NCBI GenBank assembly: GCA_030609125.1
Contig: JAUWCW010000174.1
Span: 1 to 5,145, forward strand
Source of the DNA: JAUWCW01 sp030609125 [NCBI: Candidatus Rokuibacteriota bacterium]
Lineage (GTDB): Bacteria; JAUVQV01
Length of the DNA: 5,145 nt
Direction: 5' to 3'
The translations under genes and the position numbers were made by a program. The first letter of the stretch is position 1, and each line of letters opens with the position of its first letter. This document shows, one piece after another, positions 1-4,889 of the stretch. Below the pieces are notes generated by a model. It saw only the letters and a list, made by a program, of their open reading frames with translations, ran no database searches and was not told the DNA's origin.

Positions 1-68
1 TGCGGTTCGCCATTCGCGAGGGCGGCCGGACCGTCGGCGCCGGCGTCGTCAGCGAAATCATAGAGTAG
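1..68 (+). CDS. tuf: Elongation factor Tu, C-terminal end (partial, 5' end outside window)
   Basis: Reading from base 3, the last 21 codons give a peptide beginning RFAIREGGRTVGAGVV and ending SEIIE before a TAG stop at 66-68. This is the highly conserved end of domain 3 of EF-Tu, the GTPase that carries aminoacyl-tRNA to the ribosomal A site in the cytoplasm. The RFAIREGGRTVGAGVV stretch is nearly invariant in bacterial EF-Tu; the last few residues vary by lineage. The GTPase domain and domain 2 lie upstream of the window, so nothing can be said about them. Its position 94 bp before rpsJ on the same strand matches the common str-S10 arrangement (rpsL, rpsG, fusA, tuf, then rpsJ). A second tuf copy elsewhere in the genome is possible but cannot be seen. 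Identification is very secure despite the short fragment. Confidence 0.96.
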   Translation, partial: RFAIREGGRTVGAGVVSEIIE

Positions 69-71
69 CAG

Positions 72-151
72 TTTAGCTGTCAGCTATCAGCCGTCAGCCC
101 TCAGCTGATAGCCGATAGCTGATAGCTGAAAACTGATAGCTGAAAGCTGAG
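72..151. repeat. Head-to-head array of degenerate AGCTGAT heptamers (inverted repeat)
   Basis: The tuf-rpsJ spacer consists almost entirely of 7-nt units. On the right, seven consecutive units in exact 7-nt register run from 103 to 151: AGCTGAT, AGCCGAT, AGCTGAT, AGCTGAA, AACTGAT, AGCTGAA, AGCTGAG. On the left, 72-106 reads as five units of the reverse complement: TTTAGCT, GTCAGCT, ATCAGCC, GTCAGCC, CTCAGCT. The two halves meet at the palindrome TCAGCTGA (101-108). There are no spacers between units, so this is not a CRISPR array. Short heptameric intergenic repeats of this type are, from general recollection, scattered through some G+C-rich bacterial genomes and are usually treated as slippage-prone or REP-like repeats. 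Function is unknown. The base composition is less GC-rich than the flanking genes. Confidence 0.9.
80..129 (+). promoter_or_regulatory. Predicted stem-loop in the rpsJ leader
   Basis: Bases 80-91 (TCAGCTATCAGC) are the exact reverse complement of 118-129 (GCTGATAGCTGA), giving a 12-bp perfect stem. The 26-nt loop can add weaker inner pairs around the TCAGCTGA palindrome at 101-108. The stem can extend outward with interruptions (73-76 with 133-136). There is no U-run after the right arm (the next bases are A-rich), so it does not look like a classical intrinsic terminator for tuf. It may be an mRNA structure between tuf and the S10 genes, or simply a by-product of the inverted repeats. The pairing is seen; any regulatory role is inference. 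Confidence 0.5.
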
Positions 152-153
152 GA
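149..153 (+). promoter_or_regulatory. rpsJ ribosome binding site, embedded in the last repeat unit
   Basis: GAGGA sits 9 nt before the rpsJ ATG and is the best SD match there. Its first three bases (149-151) are the end of the last heptamer of the repeat array, AGCTGAG. Bases 145-152 (AGCTGAGG) are perfectly complementary to 99-106 (CCTCAGCT), so the site could be masked by intramolecular pairing. The later AGG at 160-162 abuts the start codon and is too close to serve. Confidence 0.65.
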
Positions 154-162
154 TCATACAGG

Positions 163-471
163 ATGGATGCGCAGAAGATCAGAATAAAACTGAAGTCTTA
201 CGACCATAGGCTTCTGGACCAGTCGGTGTCGGAGATCGTCGAGACCGCCAGGAGAACGGGGGCCAGGGTGGTGGGACCGATCCCGCTGCCGGTGAGGATC
301 AACCGGTACACCGTGCTGCGGTCACCCCACGTCGACAAGAAGTCGCGGGAGCAGTTCGAGATCCGGACACACAAGCGGCTGGTGGATATCATGCAGCCCA
401 CGTCGCAGACCGTGGATGCGCTGATGCGGCTCGATCTTGCCGCCGGCGTTGACGTTGAGATTAAGCTCTGA
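163..471 (+). CDS. rpsJ: 30S ribosomal protein S10 (uS10 / NusE)
   Basis: The product has 102 residues, against 103 in E. coli, and matches S10 along its full length. S10 binds the 3' domain of 16S rRNA in the head of the 30S subunit and doubles as NusE, which pairs with NusB in transcription antitermination and links NusG to the ribosome. Visible landmarks are the N-terminal strand with [12 protein letters not shown] (residues 4-15), the long loop with [26 protein letters not shown] (about 41-66) that reaches into the 30S head, and the family-typical THKRLVDI (69-76) followed by [19 protein letters not shown]. The ATG at 163 has an SD GAGGA with 9-nt spacing and gives the usual N-terminus. 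It is the first gene of the S10 cluster, 94 bp after tuf and 18 bp before rplC. Very secure. Confidence 0.98.
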   Translation: MDAQKIRIKLKSYDHRLLDQSVSEIVETARRTGARVVGPIPLPVRINRYTVLRSPHVDKKSREQFEIRTHKRLVDIMQPTSQTVDALMRLDLAAGVDVEIKL

Positions 472-472
472 T

Positions 473-479
473 AGGGGAG
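473..479 (+). promoter_or_regulatory. rplC ribosome binding site (decides for the GTG start)
   Basis: AGGGGAG lies 10 nt before the GTG at 490. The downstream ATG at 511 and GTG at 502 have no comparable purine-rich site, having only gaag-type sequence close by. This favours initiation at 490 and a seven-residue N-terminal extension on L3. Confidence 0.65.
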
Positions 480-489
480 CGGCGATTTC

Positions 490-1137
490 GTGAAAACGGC
501 AGTGAAGAAAATGATAGGACTTGTGGGCAGGAAGATCGGCATGACGCAGATCTTCTCCGACCGGGGGGACCAGATTCCGGTGACGGTCATAGAAGCGGGC
601 CCCTGCGTGGTGGTTCGCAAGAAGGTCAAGGCCCGGGACGGGTACGACGCCCTCCAGCTCGGGTTCGAGGAAGTGACCAGTAAGAAGGGGCTGAACAAGC
701 CGCGGACGGGCGCCTTCAAGAAGGCCGACGTCCCTCCCCAGCGGATTCTGCGCGAGATCAGGAACATGGACGCGGAAGCCTATGAGGTGGGACAGAGCCT
801 GAAGGCCGACCTCTTCGAGATAGGCGACCTGGTGAAGGTGCGGGGTGTTTCCAAGGGCCGGGGCTTCGCCGGCGTGGTCAAGAGGCACGGCTTCCGCGGC
901 GGCCCTGCGACTCACGGATCGATGTTTCACCGTGCCCCCGGCTCCATCGGCCAGGCCGCCTGGCCTTCGAGAGTTTTCAAGGGCATGGGGATGCCGGGAC
1001 AGATGGGCAACGCCCGTGTGACCGTCAAGGGTCTCCGGGTGGTTGGTGTGGACCCTGAAAGGAACGTGCTCCTCGTCAAGGGAGCGGTGCCCGGAGCCAA
1101 TCAGGGGATAGTCATCATCACTGCCGAGCGTGACTAG
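490..1137 (+). CDS. rplC: 50S ribosomal protein L3 (uL3)
   Basis: The product has 215 residues from the GTG, or 208 from the alternative ATG at 511; E. coli L3 has 209. L3 is an early-assembling 50S protein that binds 23S rRNA near the 3' end and sends a long finger towards the peptidyl transferase centre. [15 protein letters not shown] (residues 8-22) is the conserved start of the barrel domain. The central finger contains [20 protein letters not shown] (119-138) and [27 protein letters not shown] (147-173). Gln155 in GSIGQ appears to align with E. coli Gln150, the residue methylated by PrmB, though no prmB is visible here. The C-terminal [16 protein letters not shown] is typical. The GTG start is chosen because AGGGGAG lies 10 nt upstream; MIGLVGRK at 511 is the usual family start, so the extension MKTAVKK is uncertain. 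It sits 18 bp after rpsJ. Confidence 0.97.
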   Translation: MKTAVKKMIGLVGRKIGMTQIFSDRGDQIPVTVIEAGPCVVVRKKVKARDGYDALQLGFEEVTSKKGLNKPRTGAFKKADVPPQRILREIRNMDAEAYEVGQSLKADLFEIGDLVKVRGVSKGRGFAGVVKRHGFRGGPATHGSMFHRAPGSIGQAAWPSRVFKGMGMPGQMGNARVTVKGLRVVGVDPERNVLLVKGAVPGANQGIVIITAERD

Positions 1138-1144
1138 GGAAGAC

Positions 1145-1148
1145 GAGG
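1145..1148 (+). promoter_or_regulatory. rplD ribosome binding site (decides for ATG 1157)
   Basis: GAGG lies 8 nt before the ATG at 1157. The other in-frame candidate, GTG at 1130, would overlap rplC, has only a weak upstream GAG, and would add nine residues unlike any conserved L4 start. Confidence 0.6.
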
Positions 1149-1156
1149 TTTCAGCA

Positions 1157-1786
1157 ATGGCGAACCAGGATGTAGTCAACGTCAAACGCGAGAAGGTGGG
1201 GGAAGTCGAGTTGCCGCCGGCCGTGTTCGAGGCCGAGGTCAACCGGGCCCTTCTGCACGAGGTGGTCTCGATCGCCCGTTCCAACCAGCGGACGGGAACC
1301 AGGGCGGTCAAGGGCCGCTCGGCCGTGGCCGGTGGAGGACGGAAGCCCTGGAAGCAGAAGGGCACGGGACGGGCGCGGGCCGGCACTATCCGCTCTCCCC
1401 TCTGGCGCGGTGGCGGCGTGGTTTTCGGGCCGCAGCCGAAGAATTACAATGTGCGCGTACCGCGGAAGAAAAGACAGGCCGCTCTCCGGGCGGCGCTGAC
1501 GTGGAAGCTTCAGGCCGGCGACCTTACGGTGCTGGACAGCATGGAGGTGAGCGAGGGCAAGACCCGCGAGGTGGCCTCCTGGCTGGCAGCGAACGGCTGG
1601 CTGGAAGGAGGGGCCCTGCTGGTGCACACGGGCGACGCTCCCCTGCTGGGCCGGGCCGCCGGAAACCTGAAGGGCGTCAAGGTGACGCAGCCCGGCGGGA
1701 TAAGCCTGTACGACCTCTTCGCTTTCCGCCACCTGCTGCTCACCCGCGAAGCCTTGGATAAAGTTGTGGAAGTGTGGGGGAAATGA
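1157..1786 (+). CDS. rplD: 50S ribosomal protein L4 (uL4)
   Basis: The product has 209 residues, against 201 in E. coli. L4 binds domain I of 23S rRNA and its extended loop lines the peptide exit tunnel opposite L22. In E. coli it also represses its own S10 operon, by premature termination and translational control at the leader. The loop is clear: GTRAVKGRSAVAGGGRKPWKQKGTGRARAGTIRSPLWRGGG (residues 47-87), with KPWKQKGTGRAR (63-74) the most conserved segment and the region where macrolide-resistance changes map in other species. The globular part follows, with KRQAALRAALTWKL (105-118) and the C-terminal GISLYDLFAFRHLLLT (181-196). ATG 1157 is chosen over GTG 1130 for its SD and family length. 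The stop TGA shares its last base with the rplW ATG (TGATG at 1784-1788), so coupling is likely. No E. coli-like L4 target leader is recognisable upstream of rpsJ. Confidence 0.97.
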   Translation: MANQDVVNVKREKVGEVELPPAVFEAEVNRALLHEVVSIARSNQRTGTRAVKGRSAVAGGGRKPWKQKGTGRARAGTIRSPLWRGGGVVFGPQPKNYNVRVPRKKRQAALRAALTWKLQAGDLTVLDSMEVSEGKTREVASWLAANGWLEGGALLVHTGDAPLLGRAAGNLKGVKVTQPGGISLYDLFAFRHLLLTREALDKVVEVWGK

Positions 1787-2076
1787 TGGATCCCTATAGC
1801 ATCATCAGAACGCCGCTGCTCACGGAGAAGTGCCACGATCTCAAGGAGAAGCACAATCAGGTTGCTTTTCGGGTGGACACGGGAGCCAACAAGGTTCAGA
1901 TCAAGGAAGCGGTGGAGAAGATATTCAAGGTCAAGGTCAAGAGCGTGAACATCATGAATGTCCAGGGCAAAAGAAAGCGCCTTGGCCGCAACATGGGCAA
2001 GCGTCCGGACTGGAAGAAGGCCGTGGTGACCCTCCAGCCGGGCGAAACGCTTGAAATCATCGAAGGGGTTTCCTGA
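1786..2076 (+). CDS. rplW: 50S ribosomal protein L23 (uL23)
   Basis: The product has 96 residues from ATG 1786; E. coli L23 has 100. L23 sits at the tunnel exit, binds 23S rRNA domain III, and is the docking point for trigger factor and SRP. The N-terminal [15 protein letters not shown] is typical; Glu14 in LLTEK corresponds to E. coli Glu18, the residue that contacts trigger factor. [22 protein letters not shown] (34-55) is the core RNA-binding segment, and [23 protein letters not shown] (61-83) is the basic loop plus the conserved WKKA strand. Possible starts are GTG 1774, ATG 1783 and ATG 1786. ATG 1786 is preferred because it gives the usual N-terminus, lies just after the GGGGGA tract, and forms the same TGATG stop-start overlap seen at two other junctions. 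ATG 1783 (one extra Met) cannot be excluded. Confidence 0.96.
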   Translation: MDPYSIIRTPLLTEKCHDLKEKHNQVAFRVDTGANKVQIKEAVEKIFKVKVKSVNIMNVQGKRKRLGRNMGKRPDWKKAVVTLQPGETLEIIEGVS

Positions 2077-2900
2077 TGGCCATAAGAAAGTACCGTCCGA
2101 CCTCGCCGGGGATCCGGTCTCGGACCGACCTGACAAACGACGATCTATCCAAGAGCTCCGGCCCCCACCGTCCGCTGACGAAGAGGATCAAGTCCGCGGC
2201 GGGACGCAACAGCCGGGGGAAGATCACGGCCTACTGCCGCGGCGGCGGCCACCGGCGCAAGTACCGCCTCATCGATTTCAAGCGGGAAAAAGTTGGGATC
2301 CAGGCGAAGGTCACCCATATTGAGTACGATCCCAACCGCACCGCCCGCATCGCCCTGCTCTGCTACGCCGACGGCGAGAAGCGCTACATCATAGCTCCCG
2401 ACAAGCTGGCCGTGGGGGACATGGTCGTCTCCGGGCCCGGGTCCGACATCAAGCCGGGGAACACCCTTCCCCTCAAGAGCATCCCTCTCGGAGCGATCGT
2501 GCACAACGTCGAGCTCCGTCCCGGACAGGGGGGGAGGCTGGTGCGGAGCGCCGGGTCCATGGCGCAGCTCATGGCCCGCGAAGGCAGATACGCTCAGATC
2601 AAGCTCCCCTCGGGCGAGGTGAGAATGATACCGGTGGATTGCACCGCCACCCTCGGGCAGGTGGGCAACATCGACCAGGAGAAGGTGAAACTCGGTAAAG
2701 CCGGGAGGAGCCGCTGGAGAGGGCGTCGTCCCAGTGTCCGCGGCGTGGCCATGAATCCCGTGGACCACCCTCTCGGCGGCGGCGAAGGCAAGAGTTCAGG
2801 CGGGCGGCATCCCGTGACCCCCTGGGGGGTCCCGACGAAGGGTTACAAGACCCGTCGCCGCAAGACTTCGGACAAGTTTATCGTTAAGAGGAGAAAATAG
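2076..2900 (+). CDS. rplB: 50S ribosomal protein L2 (uL2)
   Basis: The product has 274 residues, against 273 in E. coli. L2 is a primary 23S rRNA-binding protein needed for subunit association and for peptidyl transferase activity. The N-terminal [14 protein letters not shown] is followed by the OB-like RNA-binding domain with [29 protein letters not shown] (about 43-71). The SH3-like domain includes [40 protein letters not shown]. The C-terminal loop reads [13 protein letters not shown] (226-238), then [19 protein letters not shown]. Asp230 and His231 match E. coli Asp228 and His229, the latter implicated in peptidyl transfer. The next His of the usual DHPHGGGEG is Leu233 here (codon CTC at 2772-2774). 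The start overlaps the rplW stop by 1 nt (TGATG), with AAGGGG 7 nt upstream. One base separates it from rpsS. Very secure. Confidence 0.98.
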   Translation: MAIRKYRPTSPGIRSRTDLTNDDLSKSSGPHRPLTKRIKSAAGRNSRGKITAYCRGGGHRRKYRLIDFKREKVGIQAKVTHIEYDPNRTARIALLCYADGEKRYIIAPDKLAVGDMVVSGPGSDIKPGNTLPLKSIPLGAIVHNVELRPGQGGRLVRSAGSMAQLMAREGRYAQIKLPSGEVRMIPVDCTATLGQVGNIDQEKVKLGKAGRSRWRGRRPSVRGVAMNPVDHPLGGGEGKSSGGRHPVTPWGVPTKGYKTRRRKTSDKFIVKRRK

Positions 2901-2901
2901 C

Positions 2902-3183
2902 ATGGGTCGCTCGGTTCGGAAGGGTCCTTTTGTCGATGACCACCTGATGAAGAAGATCGAGAAGCTCAACCGCACCGGTGAGAAGAAGGTGTTCCGCACC
3001 TGGTCGCGGCGCTCCATTATCACGCCGGAATTCGTCGGGCACACCGTGGCGGTTCACAACGGCCGGAAATTCTTCCCTATCTACCTCACGGAGAACATGG
3101 TGGGTCACAAGCTGGGAGAATTCTCCCCCACCCGCACGTTCCGGGGACACAGCACGAAGTCCGAGAAAGCGGGCGGAAAGTAA
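2902..3183 (+). CDS. rpsS: 30S ribosomal protein S19 (uS19)
   Basis: The product has 93 residues (E. coli 92). S19 lies in the head of the 30S subunit with S13, binds 16S rRNA and contacts the A-site region and the B1 intersubunit bridge. The N-terminal [21 protein letters not shown] (residues 3-23) is typical. [52 protein letters not shown] (32-83) contains the family signature in its second half. The tail [10 protein letters not shown] is lysine-rich, as usual. The start ATG follows GAGGAG at 2888-2893 with 8-nt spacing, and the SD lies inside the rplB 3' end. The gene is 1 nt after rplB and 31 nt before rplV; that 31-nt gap is the largest one inside the S10 cluster. Confidence 0.98.
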   Translation: MGRSVRKGPFVDDHLMKKIEKLNRTGEKKVFRTWSRRSIITPEFVGHTVAVHNGRKFFPIYLTENMVGHKLGEFSPTRTFRGHSTKSEKAGGK

Positions 3184-3214
3184 CAGCCCGCGGGAGAGCT
3201 GAGAGGATACGACG

Positions 3215-3553
3215 ATGAAGTGCACGGCAACAGCCAGATACATCAGAATGTCGCCCCGCAAGGCGCGCCTGGTGATCGACACCATCCAGGGAAAGAGCGT
3301 GACGGAAGCTCTGGCAACCCTTGATTACACGCAGAAGGCTGCGGCCAGGACGATTCGCAAGGTCCTCAAATCGGCCATGGCGAACGCCGAGAACAATCAC
3401 AAGGTGGACCAGGTGGAAGAGATGAAGGTGACGCAGGCTTACGTCGACGGCGGGCCGATGCTGAAGAGATTCCGGCCCCGGGCCATGGGCCGGGCCTCCA
3501 GGATACTGAAAAGGACGAGTCACATAACGATCGTGTTGAGCGATCAGGGCTGA
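3215..3553 (+). CDS. rplV: 50S ribosomal protein L22 (uL22)
   Basis: The product has 112 residues (E. coli 110). L22 touches all six 23S rRNA domains and its long beta-hairpin lines the exit tunnel across from L4. The N-terminal [27 protein letters not shown] (7-33) and the core [19 protein letters not shown] (43-61) are typical. The hairpin runs [37 protein letters not shown] (74-110); MLKR (82-85) falls where the E. coli MKR 82-84 deletion gives erythromycin resistance. The hairpin is intact, so nothing suggests resistance. ATG 3215 is preceded by GAGAGGA at 3201-3207 with 7-nt spacing. It is followed by rpsC after 22 bp. Confidence 0.98.
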   Translation: MKCTATARYIRMSPRKARLVIDTIQGKSVTEALATLDYTQKAAARTIRKVLKSAMANAENNHKVDQVEEMKVTQAYVDGGPMLKRFRPRAMGRASRILKRTSHITIVLSDQG

Positions 3554-3561
3554 AGCGGCTT

Positions 3562-3571
3562 AAAGGGGGAG
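3562..3571 (+). promoter_or_regulatory. rpsC ribosome binding site before a TTG start
   Basis: AAAGGGGGAG ends 4 nt before the TTG at 3576, with the AAAGG part at 9-nt spacing. A strong, long purine tract of this kind is expected to help the rare TTG codon initiate. It supports placing the rpsC start at 3576. Confidence 0.6.
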
Positions 3572-3575
3572 CGTT

Positions 3576-4232
3576 TTGGGACAGAAGGTACATCCTATCG
3601 GGTTGAGGCTGGGTATAACCAAGCCGTGGAACTCACGCTGGTTCTCGGAGAAAGACTACGCGGATCAGCTCCACGAGGACCTGAAGGTTCGCAAGTACAT
3701 CAAGGACCGTCTTTCCCATGCCGGGGTTTCGCACATCGAGATGGAGCGGGCCGCCAAGCGGCTGAGGATCAATATACACACCGCCCGTCCGGGGATCGTC
3801 ATCGGCAAGAAGGGCGTGGAGATCGACAAGCTGATGAAGTACCTGCAGGAGTTTACGGGCAAGGAAGTCTTCATCAACATCCTGGAAGTGCGCAAGCCGG
3901 AGATCGATGCACAGCTGGTGGCGGAGAACATCGCGATGCAGCTGATTCGCCGCGTGGCGTATCGCCGGGCGATGAAGCGGGCCCTGCTCTCGGCCATGCG
4001 TTTCGGAGCCGAGGGCATCCGGATAGCCTCCGCGGGGAGACTGGCGGGGCACGAAATAGCCCGGAGCGAGTGGTACCGGGAAGGGCGGGTTCCCCTGCAC
4101 ACCCTGAAGGCGGACATCGACTACGGTTTTGCCGAGGCGAAAACGACTTACGGGATCATCGGCATCAAGGTGTGGATCTACAAGGGTGAGAAACCCCACC
4201 TCGGAACCACGGCCAAGCCGGCGAACAAGTAG
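3576..4232 (+). CDS. rpsC: 30S ribosomal protein S3 (uS3), TTG start
   Basis: The product has 218 residues; E. coli S3 has 233, with variation only in the C-terminal tail. S3 sits at the mRNA entry pore of the 30S head with S4 and S5 and takes part in the ribosomal mRNA helicase activity. [13 protein letters not shown] (2-14) is the invariant N-terminus, so the TTG at 3576 must be the initiator; no ATG or GTG lies suitably near. A type II KH domain follows, with [10 protein letters not shown] (71-80) carrying the GXXG loop as GKKG (77-80). The C-terminal domain contains YRRAMKRAL (129-137), with the basic residues matching the E. coli helicase-associated Arg131, Arg132 and Lys135. After it come [31 protein letters not shown] and [16 protein letters not shown] (190-205). 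Spacing is 22 bp after rplV and 15 bp before rplP. Confidence 0.98.
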   Translation: MGQKVHPIGLRLGITKPWNSRWFSEKDYADQLHEDLKVRKYIKDRLSHAGVSHIEMERAAKRLRINIHTARPGIVIGKKGVEIDKLMKYLQEFTGKEVFINILEVRKPEIDAQLVAENIAMQLIRRVAYRRAMKRALLSAMRFGAEGIRIASAGRLAGHEIARSEWYREGRVPLHTLKADIDYGFAEAKTTYGIIGIKVWIYKGEKPHLGTTAKPANK

Positions 4233-4247
4233 AGAGGAATACCGACC

Positions 4248-4661
4248 ATGTTGTCGCCGAAAAGAGTCAAGTTCAGAAAGAAGATGAAGGGCCGCCGCCG
4301 GGGGATGTCCCAGCGCGGGTCGCACGTACATTTCGGCGAATTCGGTCTGCAGGCGATGGGTTCGGCCTGGATGACGAACCGTCAGATCGAGGCCGGCCGT
4401 GTGGCGATCACCCGTTACATCAAGCGTGGCGGAAAAGTGTGGATAAGGGTTTTTCCGGACAAGCCGGTGACTCACAAGCCCGCCGAGACCCGGATGGGCA
4501 AGGGCAAGGGAGCCCCCGAAGGGTGGGTGGCCGTCATCCGTCCGGGAAGAGTCCTTTACGAGATCGACGGGGTGGACCCCGACGTGGCCAGGGCCGCCCT
4601 TGACCTGGCCCGGTACAAGCTGGGATTCCCCACCCGCATCGTCGCCAGGAGGAAGATGTGA
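4248..4661 (+). CDS. rplP: 50S ribosomal protein L16 (uL16)
   Basis: The product has 137 residues (E. coli 136). L16 binds near the A site and the central protuberance of the 50S subunit, helps place the acceptor arm of tRNA, and joins late in assembly. [20 protein letters not shown] (1-20) is the usual basic N-terminus. [30 protein letters not shown] (28-57), [49 protein letters not shown] (61-109) and the C-terminal helix follow in order. Arg82 in TRMGKGKG aligns with E. coli Arg81, the target of the oxygenase YcfD/RoxA in some bacteria. The SD is GAGAGGA at 4232-4238, 9 nt before the ATG. The stop overlaps the rpmC ATG by one base (TGATG), and the last codons carry the rpmC SD. Confidence 0.98.
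   Translation: MLSPKRVKFRKKMKGRRRGMSQRGSHVHFGEFGLQAMGSAWMTNRQIEAGRVAITRYIKRGGKVWIRVFPDKPVTHKPAETRMGKGKGAPEGWVAVIRPGRVLYEIDGVDPDVARAALDLARYKLGFPTRIVARRKM
4647..4653 (+). promoter_or_regulatory. rpmC ribosome binding site, full consensus
   Basis: AGGAGGA is the best SD match in the window and lies inside the last codons of rplP. Spacing is 7 nt to ATG 4661 and 4 nt to the alternative GTG at 4658, which favours the ATG. Confidence 0.75.
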
Positions 4662-4888
4662 TGAGGGCCGCGAAAGTCCGGGAAATGACGGGGGAGGAAA
4701 TGGTCAAGAAGGAGCAGGACCTTCGGGAGGAGATGTTCCGGCTGCGGTTTCAGCACGTTACGGGGCAGCTGGAGAATCCGATACGCCTGCGTCTTCTCCG
4801 CCGCGAGCTGGCGCAAGTCCTGACCATCCGGCAGGAGAGAGAGGCCACGGAGAAGTCCCGGTCAACGGCGAACGAAAAGGCAGGATGA
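4661..4888 (+). CDS. rpmC: 50S ribosomal protein L29 (uL29)
   Basis: The product has 75 residues; E. coli L29 has 63. L29 packs beside L23 at the tunnel exit and contacts the same site as trigger factor and SRP. The two-helix hairpin is evident: KVREMTGEEMVKKEQDLREEMFRLRFQHVTGQLENPIRLRLLRRELAQVLTIRQERE covers residues 5-61, with the conserved LRFQ..TGQLENP.R....RR..A pattern. The extra length is a charged, low-complexity C-terminal tail (about 62-75) that some L29 proteins carry. The ATG at 4661 is preferred over GTG 4658 because of the SD distance. Start and rplP stop overlap by one base; one base separates its stop from the rpsQ start, so translation is probably coupled on both sides. Confidence 0.96.
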   Translation: MRAAKVREMTGEEMVKKEQDLREEMFRLRFQHVTGQLENPIRLRLLRRELAQVLTIRQEREATEKSRSTANEKAG

Positions 4889-4889
4889 G

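Noticed and set aside
80-135. Rho-independent terminator after tuf
   Set aside because: The stem is not followed by a T-run on the + strand (A-rich instead), and on the minus strand no gene ends here. The downstream genes are the expected continuation of the operon.
72-151. Repeat array as a CRISPR
   Set aside because: Units are 7 nt, directly adjacent, degenerate and in two orientations. There are no spacers of 25-40 nt and no cas genes.
69-162. Promoter for the S10 cluster in the tuf-rpsJ spacer
   Set aside because: No convincing -35/-10 pair is visible, since the spacer is dominated by heptamer repeats. A promoter of a non-standard type cannot be excluded.
1130-1156. GTG 1130 as the rplD start overlapping rplC
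   Set aside because: The upstream SD is weak and the extra nine residues are not L4-like. ATG 1157 has GAGG at 8 nt and gives family length.
322-1386. 354-codon open frame on the minus strand opposite rpsJ, rplC and rplD
   Set aside because: It is fully antisense to three unmistakable ribosomal genes. In G+C-rich DNA the frame opposite a strongly biased gene often stays open. Its translation (Pro-, Arg-, His- and Leu-rich) resembles no family I know.
3184-3214. CCCGCGGG palindrome in the rpsS-rplV gap as a regulatory hairpin
   Set aside because: It is an 8-bp palindrome with no room for a loop, and such strings are frequent in G+C-rich DNA.
3633-4475. 280-codon open frame on the minus strand opposite rpsC and rplP
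   Set aside because: Same shadow effect: it spans two conserved + strand genes and their junction, and its translation is His-, Leu- and Arg-rich with no recognisable domain.
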